From NCBI GenBank assembly GCA_043392685.1, contig JBHZGM010000001.1: a DNA stretch of 64,000 bases, one strand, 5' to 3'. Source of the stretch: Metapseudomonas sp043392685. GTDB lineage: Bacteria; Pseudomonadota; Gammaproteobacteria; Pseudomonadales; Pseudomonadaceae. The notes under the pieces are model-generated. The model had not been told where the DNA came from, ran no database searches, and was given only the letters and a program-made list of their open reading frames with translations. Shown one piece after another: positions 32,282 to 41,159 of this stretch. The position numbers and the translations under genes are program-made. Position 1 is the stretch's first letter, and each line of letters starts with the position of its first letter.

Positions 32282-33775
32282 ATGGTCTTTTCTTCCAACG
32301 TGTTCCTGTTCCTGTTCCTGCCGACATTCCTCGGCTTGTACTACCTGGTCGGGACACGCTACAGAAACCTCTTGTTGCTGGTCGCCAGCTACATCTTCTA
32401 CGCCTGGTGGCGCATCGACTTCCTGGCGCTGTTCGCCGCCGTCACGGTGTTCAACTACTGGATCGGCCTGCGCATCGGCGCGGCCGGCGTGCGCACCCGC
32501 TCGGCACAGAAATGGCTGATCCTCGGCGTGGTGGTGGACCTGTGCGTCCTCGGCTACTTCAAGTACGCCAACTTCGGCGTCGACAGCCTCAATGCCATCA
32601 TCACCTCGTTCGGCATGGAGCCCTTCGTGCTCACGCACATCCTGCTGCCGATCGGGATCTCCTTCTACGTCTTCGAGTCCATCAGCTACATCATCGACGT
32701 CTACCGCGGCGACACCCCGGCGACGCACAACCTGATCGACTTCGCGGCCTTCGTGGCGATCTTCCCGCACCTGATCGCCGGCCCCGTGCTGCGCTTCCGC
32801 GACCTGGTGGACCAGTTCAACCACCGCACCCACACCGTGGACAAGTTCGCCGAAGGCTGCACGCGCTTCATGCAGGGCTTCATCAAGAAGGTCTTCATCG
32901 CCGACAGCATCGCGCCGATCGCCGACCACTGCTTCGCCCTTTCCGACCCGACCACCGGAGATGCCTGGCTCGGCGCGCTGGCCTACACCGCGCAGCTGTA
33001 CTTCGACTTCTCCGGCTACAGCGACATGGCCATCGGCCTCGGCCTGATGATGGGCTTCCGCTTCATGGAGAACTTCAACCAGCCGTACATCAGCCAGTCC
33101 ATCACCGAGTTCTGGCGGCGCTGGCACATCAGCCTGTCCACCTGGCTGCGGGACTACCTGTACATCAGCCTGGGCGGCAACCGTGGCGGCACTTTCCAGA
33201 CTTACCGCAACCTGTTCCTCACCATGCTCCTGGGCGGTCTGTGGCACGGCGCCAACTTCACCTACATCATCTGGGGCGCCTGGCACGGCACCTGGCTGGC
33301 CATCGAACGCGCCCTGGGCGTGAACGCCGCCCCGCGCGCACTCAACCCGCTGAAATGGGCCTTCACCTTCCTGCTGGTGGTGATCGGCTGGGTGATCTTC
33401 CGCGCCGAGAACCTGGACGTGGCCTGGCGCATGTACGCCGCCATGTTCAGCTTCGGTGACTGGAGCCTTTCCGAGCTCAACCGCGCCCAGCTCACCAGCC
33501 TGCAGATCGCCACTCTGGTGCTGGCCTACGTGGTGCTGGCCGTATTCGGCATCCGCCAGTTCTACGCCCAGCCGCTGGCCGGCGCGCCCAAGGCGAAGGC
33601 CCGCGATGAGGACGAGGGGATCGCCATCAATGCGGACGGCAGCGTCAGCCTTGCCACCAGCCGCGTGAAGCTCGGCGCCCTCGCCTTCCACGCCGCCGTG
33701 CTCCTGCTGTTCGCCGCCTCGGTGCTGAAGCTCTCGGCGCAGAGCTTCTCGCCCTTCCTGTACTTCCAGTTCTGA
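32282..33775 (+). CDS. algI: Alginate O-acetylation protein AlgI (MBOAT)
   Basis: A 497-residue multi-span inner-membrane protein of the MBOAT family that moves acetyl groups from a cytosolic donor across the membrane for alginate acetylation. N-terminal helices start at residue about 7 (VFLFLFLPTFLGLYYL). MBOAT landmarks include HLIAGPVLRFRDL, NQPYISQSITEFWRRWHISL and LLGGLWHGANFTYIIWGAWH, with the invariant His in GLWHG (about 322). The cytosolic loop KAKARDEDEG precedes the last helix. It likely partners AlgJ and AlgX. Confidence 0.96.
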   Translation: MVFSSNVFLFLFLPTFLGLYYLVGTRYRNLLLLVASYIFYAWWRIDFLALFAAVTVFNYWIGLRIGAAGVRTRSAQKWLILGVVVDLCVLGYFKYANFGVDSLNAIITSFGMEPFVLTHILLPIGISFYVFESISYIIDVYRGDTPATHNLIDFAAFVAIFPHLIAGPVLRFRDLVDQFNHRTHTVDKFAEGCTRFMQGFIKKVFIADSIAPIADHCFALSDPTTGDAWLGALAYTAQLYFDFSGYSDMAIGLGLMMGFRFMENFNQPYISQSITEFWRRWHISLSTWLRDYLYISLGGNRGGTFQTYRNLFLTMLLGGLWHGANFTYIIWGAWHGTWLAIERALGVNAAPRALNPLKWAFTFLLVVIGWVIFRAENLDVAWRMYAAMFSFGDWSLSELNRAQLTSLQIATLVLAYVVLAVFGIRQFYAQPLAGAPKAKARDEDEGIAINADGSVSLATSRVKLGALAFHAAVLLLFAASVLKLSAQSFSPFLYFQF

Positions 33776-33787
33776 GTGGAGCCGACC

Positions 33788-34936
33788 ATGAACAGAACCC
33801 TGAACCTGCTCTACATCCTGCTTTTCTGCGCCCTGCTGCTGGCCCTCAGCCTGTGGTCCCTGCGCGCGGTGTTCGGCTTTTCCGTGGCCAGCGAAACCAG
33901 CGTGCTGGACGGCAAGCTGGCGCAGGCCTTCGAGAAGCGCTACGACGACCAGTTCCCAGTCAAGCAACTGGGCACCAACCTCTGGGCGCTGCTGGACTAC
34001 AAGCTGTTCGGCGAAGGCCGCCAGGGCGTGGTCATCGGCCAGAACGGCTGGCTGTTCTCCAATGAAGAGCTCGACCCGGTGGCCGACGGCGCGCGCCACA
34101 TGCGCGACAACCTGGCGCTGATCCGCGGCGTACGCGACGAGCTGCAACGGCATGACGTGAAACTCCTGCTGGCCATCGTTCCGGCCAAGTCGCGGCTCTA
34201 TCCCGAACACCTCGGCGAGGCCACCCCGACCGCCCTGCGCCAGGACCTCTACGAGCGCTTCCGTGGCGCCGCGCGCAAGGCCGGGATCACCGCCCCCGAC
34301 CTGCTCGCCCCGCTGGAACGGGCCAAGGACCAGGGCCAGGTATTCCTGCGCACCGACACCCACTGGACACCCTTGGGCGCCGAAGTGGCGGCCGGCAGCC
34401 TGGGCAGGGCCGTGGGCCAGGCCATGAGCCTGCGCGGCGACCCGCAGCCCTACGTGACCGACATCCAGGGCGTGGATACCTACAAGGGCGACCTGACCCG
34501 CTTTCTGCCCCTTGACCCGCTGTTCGAGAACCTGATGCCGGCTCCGGACCAGCTGCAGAAACGCGCCACCCGCAGCGAAAGCGAAGGGGCCGCCAGCGAC
34601 GACGCCCTGTTCGCCGAAAACGATGTGCCGGTGGTGCTGGTGGGCACCAGCTACAGCGCCAACGACAAGTGGAACTTCGCCGGTGCCCTGCGCCAGGCCC
34701 TGCAGCGCGACCTGGTCAACCACGCCGAGGACGGCCACGGGCCGATCCTGCCGATGCTCAAGTACCTCAAGAGCGACGAACTCAAGGACGCCCCGCCGCA
34801 GCTGGTGATCTGGGAGTTCCCGGAACGCTACCTGCCGATGCTGAGCGACCTGTCCGACTTCGACCCTGAATGGATCGCCAGCCTGCGCAAGGGCGCCGGC
34901 CCCGATGAACGCCTGGCTGCGCGCCCGGGTAACTGA
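33788..34936 (+). CDS. algJ: Alginate O-acetyltransferase AlgJ
   Basis: A 382-residue protein similar to the catalytic part of AlgX, anchored by an N-terminal signal anchor (about residues 8-28). The SGNH-like catalytic residues are visible: Asp/His in RTDTHWTPLG and Ser in VGTSYSANDKWN. It has acetylesterase activity in relatives and is needed with AlgI and AlgF for acetylation. A GTG four codons upstream is possible, but ATG 33788 has a better spacing. It lies 12 nt after algI. Confidence 0.94.
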   Translation: MNRTLNLLYILLFCALLLALSLWSLRAVFGFSVASETSVLDGKLAQAFEKRYDDQFPVKQLGTNLWALLDYKLFGEGRQGVVIGQNGWLFSNEELDPVADGARHMRDNLALIRGVRDELQRHDVKLLLAIVPAKSRLYPEHLGEATPTALRQDLYERFRGAARKAGITAPDLLAPLERAKDQGQVFLRTDTHWTPLGAEVAAGSLGRAVGQAMSLRGDPQPYVTDIQGVDTYKGDLTRFLPLDPLFENLMPAPDQLQKRATRSESEGAASDDALFAENDVPVVLVGTSYSANDKWNFAGALRQALQRDLVNHAEDGHGPILPMLKYLKSDELKDAPPQLVIWEFPERYLPMLSDLSDFDPEWIASLRKGAGPDERLAARPGN

Positions 34937-35003
34937 ATCTCCCCTCGCAAGGGGCAAACAGGGCCGAAACCGGCCCGATCAAGAGAAAGTGGAGGTACAC
35001 CTC

Positions 35004-35648
35004 ATGAACCGACAGAACAACCGCAGCTGGACGTCTTATGCCTGCGCCCTCGTGCTCGGCCTCGGCGCCCTGCAGGCCCAGGCCGATGAAGGTGGCCTGT
35101 ACGGCCCGCAGGCGCCCAAGGGCTCGGCATTCGTCCGCGCCTACAACGCCGGCAGCAGCGAGCTCAGCATTAACGTCGGCAACACCGCGCTGACCGACGT
35201 CCCGCCGCTCGGCTCCAGCGACTTCAAGTTCCTCCCGGCAGGCAACTACAGCGCCCAGGTCGGCAGCAACAACCTCTCGGTGAAGCTGGAAGCTGACCGC
35301 TACTACACCCTGGTCAACCAGACCGGCAAGCAGCCGCAGCTGGTGGAAGAACCGCCCTTCACCAACAAGCAGAAGGCCCTGCTGCGGGTACAGAACCTGT
35401 CCGACGCGAAGCTCACCCTGAAAACCGCCGACGGCAAGACCCCGGTCGTCGAGGACGTGGCTCCGCAGGGCCGTGGCGAGCGCGAGATCAACCCGGTGAA
35501 AGTCGGCCTCGCCCTGTTCGACGGCAGCCGCAAGGTCAGCGACCTCAAGCCAGTGTCCCTGCAGCGCGGTGAGGTGGTCTGCCTCTACATCACCGGCAGC
35601 GGCGGCAAGCTCTCCCCGGTCTGGGTCAAGCGCCCGGCCGAATCCTGA
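35004..35648 (+). CDS. algF: Alginate O-acetylation periplasmic protein AlgF
   Basis: A 214-residue periplasmic protein required for acetylation. The signal peptide ends near AQADE (about residue 27). The mature part is predicted as two beta-sandwich-like domains without enzyme motifs, consistent with an adaptor that links AlgJ and AlgX. The true start is ATG 35004, preceded by GGAGGT; the longer reading starting at 34905 overlaps the algJ end. The short algJ-algF gap holds a CCCCTCGCAAGGGG palindrome. Confidence 0.94.
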   Translation: MNRQNNRSWTSYACALVLGLGALQAQADEGGLYGPQAPKGSAFVRAYNAGSSELSINVGNTALTDVPPLGSSDFKFLPAGNYSAQVGSNNLSVKLEADRYYTLVNQTGKQPQLVEEPPFTNKQKALLRVQNLSDAKLTLKTADGKTPVVEDVAPQGRGEREINPVKVGLALFDGSRKVSDLKPVSLQRGEVVCLYITGSGGKLSPVWVKRPAES

Positions 35649-35671
35649 GACCAGGCCTCAACGGAGCGAGA

Positions 35672-35722
35672 ACCGGCGCGGGACGCACCGCGCCGGTCAT
35701 TACCCGCCACGCAGAGGGCGGG
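35672..35722 (+). repeat. Two hairpins between algF and algA
   Basis: ACCGGCGCGG-GACGCA-CCGCGCCGGT (35672-35697, 10-bp perfect) followed by CCCGCC-N8-GGCGGG (35703-35722) and an A-rich stretch AAAGAAAGAAATG. There is no T run, so read-through to algA is expected. Confidence 0.7.
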
Positions 35723-35786
35723 AAAGAAAGAAATGTGATCGATGGAAGCAGTGCCCTCAACCCATGACAGTTCTAGGAGAAACACC

Positions 35787-37229
35787 ATGATTCCCGTGAT
35801 CCTCTCTGGCGGTAGCGGCTCTCGCCTCTGGCCTCTTTCGCGCAAGCAGTATCCCAAGCAGTTCCTCGCCCTCACCGGCGAACAGACCCTGTTCCAGCAG
35901 ACCCTGCAGCGCCTGAACTTCGACGGCATGCAACAGGCCGTCCTGGTGGCCAACCAGGATCACCGCTTCATCGTGCAGGAGCAGCTCGACGCCGTCGGCA
36001 TCCAGGCCCAGGCCATGCTGCTCGAGCCCTTCGGCCGCAACACCGCGCCGGCGGTGGCGATCGCCGCCATGCAGATGGTGGCCGAAGGCCGCGACGAGCT
36101 GATGCTGGTGCTTCCGGCCGACCACGTGCTGCGCGACCAGCGTGCTTTCCAGCAGGCCCTGGCAATGGGCAGCATCGCCGCCGAGAAGGGCGAGATGGTG
36201 CTCTTCGGCGTGCCCGCCGAGCGCCCGGAAACCGGTTATGGCTACATCCGCGGCAAGGCCGACGTGCGCCTGCCCGATGGCATCAGCCGCGTTGCCGAGT
36301 TCGTCGAGAAGCCGAACGAAGAACGCGCCCGCCAGTACGTGGAGTCCGGCGACTACTTCTGGAACAGCGGCATGTTCCTGTTCCGCGCCAGCCGCTTCCT
36401 GGAAGAGCTCAAGCACCACGACGTGGACATCTACGACACCTGCCTACTGGCCCTGGAGCGCAGCCAGCGTGACGGCATCGCAGTAAGCATCGACCCGGCC
36501 ACCTTCGCCTGCTGCCCGGACAACTCCATCGATTACGCGGTGATGGAAAAGACCGAGCGCGCCTGCGTGGTGCCGCTCTCTGCCGGCTGGAACGACGTGG
36601 GCAGCTGGAGCTCCATCTGGGAAGTGCACGACAAGGACCGCGACGGCAACGTCACCAAGGGCGACGTGGTGGTGCAGGACAGCCACAACTGCCTGGTCCA
36701 CGGCAACGGCAAGCTGGTGTCGGTGATCGGCCTGGACGACGTGGTAGTGGTCGAGACCAAGGACGCCATGATGATCGCCCACAAGGACCGCGTGCAGGAC
36801 GTGAAGCAGCTGGTCAACCGGCTGGACGCCGATGGCCGCAGCGAAACCCAGAACCACTGCGCGGTGTACCGCCCCTGGGGGTCCTACGACTCGGTGGACA
36901 TGGGCGGCCGCTTCCAGGTCAAGCACATCACGGTGAAGCCGGGTGCGCAGCTTTCGCTGCAGATGCACCACCACCGCGCCGAACACTGGATCGTGGTTTC
37001 CGGCACCGCCCAGGTGACCTGCGACGACAAGGTGTTCCTGCTCACCGAGAACCAGTCGACCTACATCCCGATCGCCTCCGTGCACCGCCTGGCCAACCCG
37101 GGCAAGATCCCGCTGGAGATCATCGAGGTGCAGTCCGGCAGCTACCTGGGCGAGGACGACATCGAGCGTCTGGATGACGTCTACGGCCGCGCGCCGCAAA
37201 GCGCCACGGTGCCCAGCATCGCCCACTGA
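35787..37229 (+). CDS. algA: Phosphomannose isomerase / GDP-mannose pyrophosphorylase AlgA
   Basis: A 480-residue bifunctional cytosolic enzyme supplying GDP-mannose: it converts fructose-6-P to mannose-6-P and later mannose-1-P plus GTP to GDP-mannose. The pyrophosphorylase signature GGSGSRLWPLSRKQYPKQF is at residues about 8-26 and FVEKPNEERA contains the conserved Lys. The isomerase cupin has HHRAEHWIVVSGTAQV near residues 403-418. The start has an AGGAGAAACACC site. It closes the alginate operon; the next gene starts 65 nt later with no terminator visible. Confidence 0.97.
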   Translation: MIPVILSGGSGSRLWPLSRKQYPKQFLALTGEQTLFQQTLQRLNFDGMQQAVLVANQDHRFIVQEQLDAVGIQAQAMLLEPFGRNTAPAVAIAAMQMVAEGRDELMLVLPADHVLRDQRAFQQALAMGSIAAEKGEMVLFGVPAERPETGYGYIRGKADVRLPDGISRVAEFVEKPNEERARQYVESGDYFWNSGMFLFRASRFLEELKHHDVDIYDTCLLALERSQRDGIAVSIDPATFACCPDNSIDYAVMEKTERACVVPLSAGWNDVGSWSSIWEVHDKDRDGNVTKGDVVVQDSHNCLVHGNGKLVSVIGLDDVVVVETKDAMMIAHKDRVQDVKQLVNRLDADGRSETQNHCAVYRPWGSYDSVDMGGRFQVKHITVKPGAQLSLQMHHHRAEHWIVVSGTAQVTCDDKVFLLTENQSTYIPIASVHRLANPGKIPLEIIEVQSGSYLGEDDIERLDDVYGRAPQSATVPSIAH

Positions 37230-37294
37230 TGCCCGGCCCGGTGCAATACCGGGTCGCGCTTGCGCTAGCATGGAGGGCCTCAAGGAGGCCCTTC

Positions 37295-37759
37295 ATGCTC
37301 ATCGGCACCATCCTCATCCTCACCTGGCTGATCCTGCTGCTGCGCTACCCGGCCAAGGCCTTGCCGCTGTCCCTGGCGGCCGTGCTCGGCCTGGCGCTGA
37401 TCGCCCTCTGGGTGCTTTGGGAAGAACGCGGCACGGAACGCCGTTTCTCCCGCCTCGATATCCAGCTCGCCTACGCCCCGCAAAGCTGCCCCGCCGACCG
37501 TCCGTTGTCGATCCGGGTGCGCAATGGCAGCGACGCGGTACTGCGTGATCTCGCCTGGCAGGTACAGGCCTTCCGCCCTGGCGACACCATCAACCTGGCC
37601 CAACCCAGCTACGAGCATCCGCGCTACCTCGGCCCCTCCGAACTGCAGCCTGGCGCGCAATGGCAGGACTGCCTCGTGCTACCGCCCATTCGCCAGGGTT
37701 ATCGCGCACGATCACTGGAGTTTCGCGCCACCCATCTGCGTGGCACATTCGTCGACTGA
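37295..37759 (+). CDS. Small membrane protein after algA, unknown function
   Basis: A 154-residue protein with two N-terminal hydrophobic stretches (about residues 2-17 and 24-42) and a soluble C-terminal part with beta-strand character (PLSIRVRNGSDAVLRDLAW; ARSLEFRATHLRG), reminiscent of an immunoglobulin-like or phage-tail-type sandwich. I do not recognise a domain. An AAGGAGG ribosome site lies 6 nt before the ATG, so it is expressed. It follows algA by 65 nt with no terminator between, so it may be read from the alginate operon, but it is not a known alginate gene. Confidence 0.78.
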   Translation: MLIGTILILTWLILLLRYPAKALPLSLAAVLGLALIALWVLWEERGTERRFSRLDIQLAYAPQSCPADRPLSIRVRNGSDAVLRDLAWQVQAFRPGDTINLAQPSYEHPRYLGPSELQPGAQWQDCLVLPPIRQGYRARSLEFRATHLRGTFVD

Positions 37760-37771
37760 ACTGAAAGCACC

Positions 37772-37888
37772 CTCTCCCCCGGCCCCTCTCCCGCAAGCGG
37801 GAGAGGGGAGACAAGCAATACCCGCCAGCTTCAACCAAGGCACGGACGCCCCCCTCGCCCTTCAGGGAGAGGGCTGGGGAGAGGGTGA
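37772..37888. repeat. CTCTCCC palindrome cluster
   Basis: CCCCTCTCCCG-CAAG-CGGGAGAGGGG followed about 55 nt later by CTCGCCCTTCAGGGAGAGGG and CTGGGGAGAGGG. The same family as the algL-algI hairpin and the 41799-41845 element. It separates the small membrane gene from the SDR gene and may stop or slow transcription. Confidence 0.65.
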
Positions 37889-37918
37889 AGCGGACGCCAC
37901 CTCAGCAAAGGACCCAAT

Positions 37919-38749
37919 ATGCCCACCCCCACCGCCCTGATCACCGGTTGCTCCAGCGGCATCGGCCGCGCCCTGGCCGAGGCCTTCAAGGCCGCCGGCT
38001 ACAGCGTCTGGGCGACTGCCCGCAAGCCGCAGGACCTGACCGCCCTGGAAGCAGCCGGATTCACCGCCGTTGCGCTGGACGTGAATGACCAGCCGGCTGT
38101 GGCGACCCTCGCCGAGCGGCTGGAGCAGGAGGAAGGCGGACTCGACGTGCTGGTCAACAACGCCGGTTTCGGCGCCATGGGACCGCTGCTGGACGGCGGC
38201 GCCCCGGCCCTGCGCAAGCAGTTCGACACCAACGTCTTCGCTCTGGTGGATGTGACCCGCGCCTGCTTCCCGCTACTGCGCAAGCGGCGCGGACTGGTGG
38301 TGAACATCGGCAGCGTCTCCGGCGTGCTGGTCACCCCCTTCGCCGGCGCCTACTGTGCCTCCAAGGCCGCGGTGCATGCCCTCTCCGATGCCCTGCGCCT
38401 GGAACTGGCGCCCTTCGGCATCGGCCTGATGGAAGTGCAGCCCGGCGCCATCGCCTCCAGCTTCGGCGCCAGCGCCACTCGCGAGGCGGAAAACCTGATC
38501 AGCGAAAGCTCGCCCTGGTGGCCGGTGCGCGAAGGCATCCGCGCCCGTGCCCGCGCCTCCCAGGACCACCCAACGCCGGCCGAAGACTTCGCCCGAACCC
38601 TGCTTGCCGCGGTGCAACGCAAACCGCGTCCGGCACTGGTGCGCATCGGTAACGGCAGCCACGCCCTGCCGCTGCTGGCGCGCTGGGTGCCGAGAGCCCT
38701 GCTGGACCGGGTGCTGAAGAAGCGCTTCGGCCTCGGCGTCGAGCTATGA
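37919..38749 (+). CDS. Short-chain dehydrogenase/reductase
   Basis: A 276-residue classical SDR oxidoreductase. The cofactor motif TGCSSGIG is at residues about 9-16 and NNAGFG at about 80-85. The catalytic Ser is in NIGSVSG and the Tyr-Lys pair is in GAYCASKAA (about 143-149). ARK after the second beta strand suggests NADP(H). The C-terminal extension (about 200-276) includes a long basic tail, seen in YdfG/DltE-like and retinol-dehydrogenase-like members. The substrate cannot be told. It is not part of the alginate operon. Confidence 0.87.
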   Translation: MPTPTALITGCSSGIGRALAEAFKAAGYSVWATARKPQDLTALEAAGFTAVALDVNDQPAVATLAERLEQEEGGLDVLVNNAGFGAMGPLLDGGAPALRKQFDTNVFALVDVTRACFPLLRKRRGLVVNIGSVSGVLVTPFAGAYCASKAAVHALSDALRLELAPFGIGLMEVQPGAIASSFGASATREAENLISESSPWWPVREGIRARARASQDHPTPAEDFARTLLAAVQRKPRPALVRIGNGSHALPLLARWVPRALLDRVLKKRFGLGVEL

Positions 38750-38756
38750 CGCCCCC

Positions 38757-38784
38757 GCAGGTTGGTCTGAGCGCAGCGAGGCCC
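38757..38784 (+). repeat. Dispersed intergenic element, copy 4
   Basis: GCAGGTTGGTCTGAGCGCAG then CGAGGCCC, directly after the SDR stop; two mismatches from the copy at 26482-26513. Confidence 0.65.
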
Positions 38785-38838
38785 AAGGCGGCCCGCGAAC
38801 AGCTAGAGTTATCCCCGTCCCGGTCCCGAGGAACCACC

Positions 38839-39207
38839 ATGTCGCTCCCCTTGCGCTACGCCGTCGGCGGCGTGGCCCTGGCCATCGTCCTGAACTTGCT
38901 GTTGCGCAGCTTCGTCAAGATCGGCGGCATCTTCGCCACCCTGCTGATCGCCGCCGCCACGGCCGCCCTGCTGGCCCTGGCCTTCCGCTTCATCCAGCGC
39001 CGCGCACCGCAGTCGGGCGAGCGCTGGCGCATCGTCCTCGGTTACGGCGGCCTGCTCGGGCTGCTCTACCTCGGCCTGCTGGCGATGATGACTCTGCAGG
39101 ACACCCCCAGCCCCATGGGCGTCCTGCTGTTCCTGGTGCATTACCTCTGCTATCCGCTGATGGCTGCGGTGCTGCTGTCGGAACGGGTGTTCGCCAGATT
39201 CCGCTGA
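38839..39207 (+). CDS. Small inner-membrane protein, unknown function
   Basis: A 122-residue protein with about four hydrophobic segments (residues about 7-25, 28-47, 69-87, 92-112) and a short basic loop between (RFIQRRAPQSGERWR). The start has a weak GAGGAACC site 7 nt upstream. I recognise no family. It follows an SDR gene and converges with the EamA gene, sharing a 25-nt gap. Confidence 0.72.
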   Translation: MSLPLRYAVGGVALAIVLNLLLRSFVKIGGIFATLLIAAATAALLALAFRFIQRRAPQSGERWRIVLGYGGLLGLLYLGLLAMMTLQDTPSPMGVLLFLVHYLCYPLMAAVLLSERVFARFR

Positions 39208-39232
39208 CGCCACCGCCCCTTCGCGGACCGGT

Positions 39233-40138
39233 TCATGCACGGCCCGTCGTGGCAGCCGCAGGCAGGGCCGGCCTGGGCTTGCGGAACACCAGGACGTTGC
39301 CGGCCATCACCAGGGCCAGGCCGAACAGCGCCGGCAGAGTCCACTGGTAGCCCTCGACGAAAGCCGAGATGTTCAGCGCCACCACCGGGAACAGCACGGT
39401 GCAGTAGGCCGCGCGTTCCGGCCCCATGCGGCCGACCAGGGTCAGGTAGGCGGTGAAGCCGATCACCGAACCGGGAATCGCCAGGTAGAGCAGCGAACCG
39501 ATGTAGCGGGTGTTCCATTCCATGCCGAACGGCGTGCCGCTGACCAGGCACCAGGCGCTGAGCATCAGGGCGCCGTAGAGCATGCCCCAGGCATTGGTGG
39601 TCAGCGGCTTGAGGCCGACCTTCTGTTGCAGGCTGGAAAGCATGTTGCCAGCGGAAAAGCACAGGGTGCCGAGCAGGGCCAGTCCCAGGCCGATGAGGGT
39701 TTCGCGGCTGGCGCTGTGGTGCGAGAGCTCCGGCCAGAACAGCAGCCCCAGGCCGAGAAGGCCGAGGCCGCCACCGGCGAGCACGTTGGGCGCGATGCGC
39801 TGGCCGAAGAGGATCCGTGCATTGAGGGCGTTCCACAGGGTGGCGGTGGAAAACACCACGGCGATCAGGCCGCTGGGGATCCACTGGCTGGCGGTGTAGA
39901 AGCACATGAAGTTGACGCAGAACAGGCACAGGCCCTGGGCCAGGCAGATCATCTGGGCGCGGCCGTCGAGCTTCTGCAGGCGGCGGCTGAGCAAGAGGAT
40001 GGCGAAAAGCACGGCGGCGGCCAGGGCAAAGCGGTAGGCGATGGACGCGGGGATGGCGACGCTGCCCATCTGCAGCTTGATGGCAATCCAGGTGGTACCC
40101 CAGATCAGGACGGTGAGCAGGTAGAGGGACAGGTTCAT
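39233..40138 (-). CDS. EamA/DMT-family transporter
   Basis: A 301-residue inner-membrane carrier with about ten membrane helices in two EamA repeats (drug/metabolite transporter superfamily, e.g. RhaT/YdcZ-like). The first repeat begins LTVLIWGTTWIAIKLQMG and the second has AWGMLYGALMLSAWCLVSG and GSVIGFTAYLTLVGRMGPER. Members export amino acids, metabolites or drugs. The ATG at 40138 starts the first helix; the longer reading adds an unrelated 50 residues. It is divergent from an AraC regulator 148 nt away, which probably controls it. Confidence 0.9.
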   Translation of the reverse strand: MNLSLYLLTVLIWGTTWIAIKLQMGSVAIPASIAYRFALAAAVLFAILLLSRRLQKLDGRAQMICLAQGLCLFCVNFMCFYTASQWIPSGLIAVVFSTATLWNALNARILFGQRIAPNVLAGGGLGLLGLGLLFWPELSHHSASRETLIGLGLALLGTLCFSAGNMLSSLQQKVGLKPLTTNAWGMLYGALMLSAWCLVSGTPFGMEWNTRYIGSLLYLAIPGSVIGFTAYLTLVGRMGPERAAYCTVLFPVVALNISAFVEGYQWTLPALFGLALVMAGNVLVFRKPRPALPAAATTGRA

Positions 40139-40286
40139 CAGGGTGACTCCGGTTTCGATGCAGCCAGTCTCCGCCCGCCGCCTCTGCCCCGCTTGCACAA
40201 ACTTGCGCTTATCTCGTCGGGAGACTGCCCGCGTCCGTCCGCGCGCGTTAGCATGAACTCCATTCGCCAACCGGCCGGCCCTGCCC

Positions 40287-41159
40287 ATGTCGCTACTCGA
40301 TCAGCACCAGGTCTTCCAGTCCCTCAGCAGTTCGCCCAACGCTCGCCTGGAGCATTGCGCGGAGCTGGGCGACGGCCTGGGCGCGGCGCTCTGGAGCAAT
40401 CATCACGACGCCCGCGACTACCAGGGACCGAAGGTGCACACGCTGTCCTGCTACCTGGCCGGCGGCACCGGCACCTTCCGCCGCGAACGTCCGGATACCA
40501 AGGGTGCGCCGGACAAGCTGTGCATCCTGCCTGCCGGGCATGAATCCTCATGGGTGATCAACGGCGAAATCCGCCTGGCCCACCTCTACTTCAGCGCCGA
40601 GCATTTCGCCCAGGCCGCGGTCACCCTGCTGGATCGGGAGCCCCGTGAGTTGCAGCTGCGCGAACGTACCTTCCTCGACGATCCGCAGCAGGCGCGGAAT
40701 TTCCACCAGCTGATCGCCCTGGACTGGGACGAACCCGCCGAACGCCTGCGCGCAACCAGCCTGGCCCACGAGATGATCCACCACAGCCTGCTGACCCAGG
40801 CCGGGATACGTGACGGGCTGCGCCTCAAAGGGGGACTGGCGCCGGTGCTGCGCCGGCGCCTCATGGAGTACATCGACAATCGCCTGGCCGAACCCATCAG
40901 CCTGGGCGAACTGGCGGCCTACGCGGCGCTGTCGGAATATCACTTCGCGCGGATGTTCCGCGAGAGCTTCGGCATGCCGCCGCACCAGTACGTGCTGGCA
41001 CGCCGACTGGAACTGGCGCGCAAGCTGCTGCGCGATGGCGAGTTGCCGCTTGGGGAGATTGCCCTGGCGTGCGGCTTCGCCAGTGCCAGTCACTTCAGCA
41101 ATCGCTTCCGCGCGGCGGTTGGCGCGACGCCGGGAGCCTACCGCGCGGCGTTTCGCTGA
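40287..41159 (+). CDS. AraC-family transcriptional regulator
   Basis: A 290-residue regulator with an N-terminal cupin-like effector domain (about residues 25-130) and a C-terminal double HTH (about 190-288). The second HTH carries the family signature IALACGFASASHFSNRFRAA followed by VGATPGAYR; the first has LGELAAYAALSEYHFARMFR. It is divergent from the EamA transporter and likely activates it in response to a small molecule. Sites are not identified. The stop abuts that of the YqfO-like gene on the other strand. Confidence 0.9.
   Translation: MSLLDQHQVFQSLSSSPNARLEHCAELGDGLGAALWSNHHDARDYQGPKVHTLSCYLAGGTGTFRRERPDTKGAPDKLCILPAGHESSWVINGEIRLAHLYFSAEHFAQAAVTLLDREPRELQLRERTFLDDPQQARNFHQLIALDWDEPAERLRATSLAHEMIHHSLLTQAGIRDGLRLKGGLAPVLRRRLMEYIDNRLAEPISLGELAAYAALSEYHFARMFRESFGMPPHQYVLARRLELARKLLRDGELPLGEIALACGFASASHFSNRFRAAVGATPGAYRAAFR

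Noticed and set aside
30995..34957. 1320-codon open frame on the minus strand across algL-algJ
   Set aside because: Antisense shadow of real alginate genes. High GC third positions suppress stops on the opposite strand. Its translation is low-complexity (His/Gln/Val/Gly/Ala-rich) with no domain.
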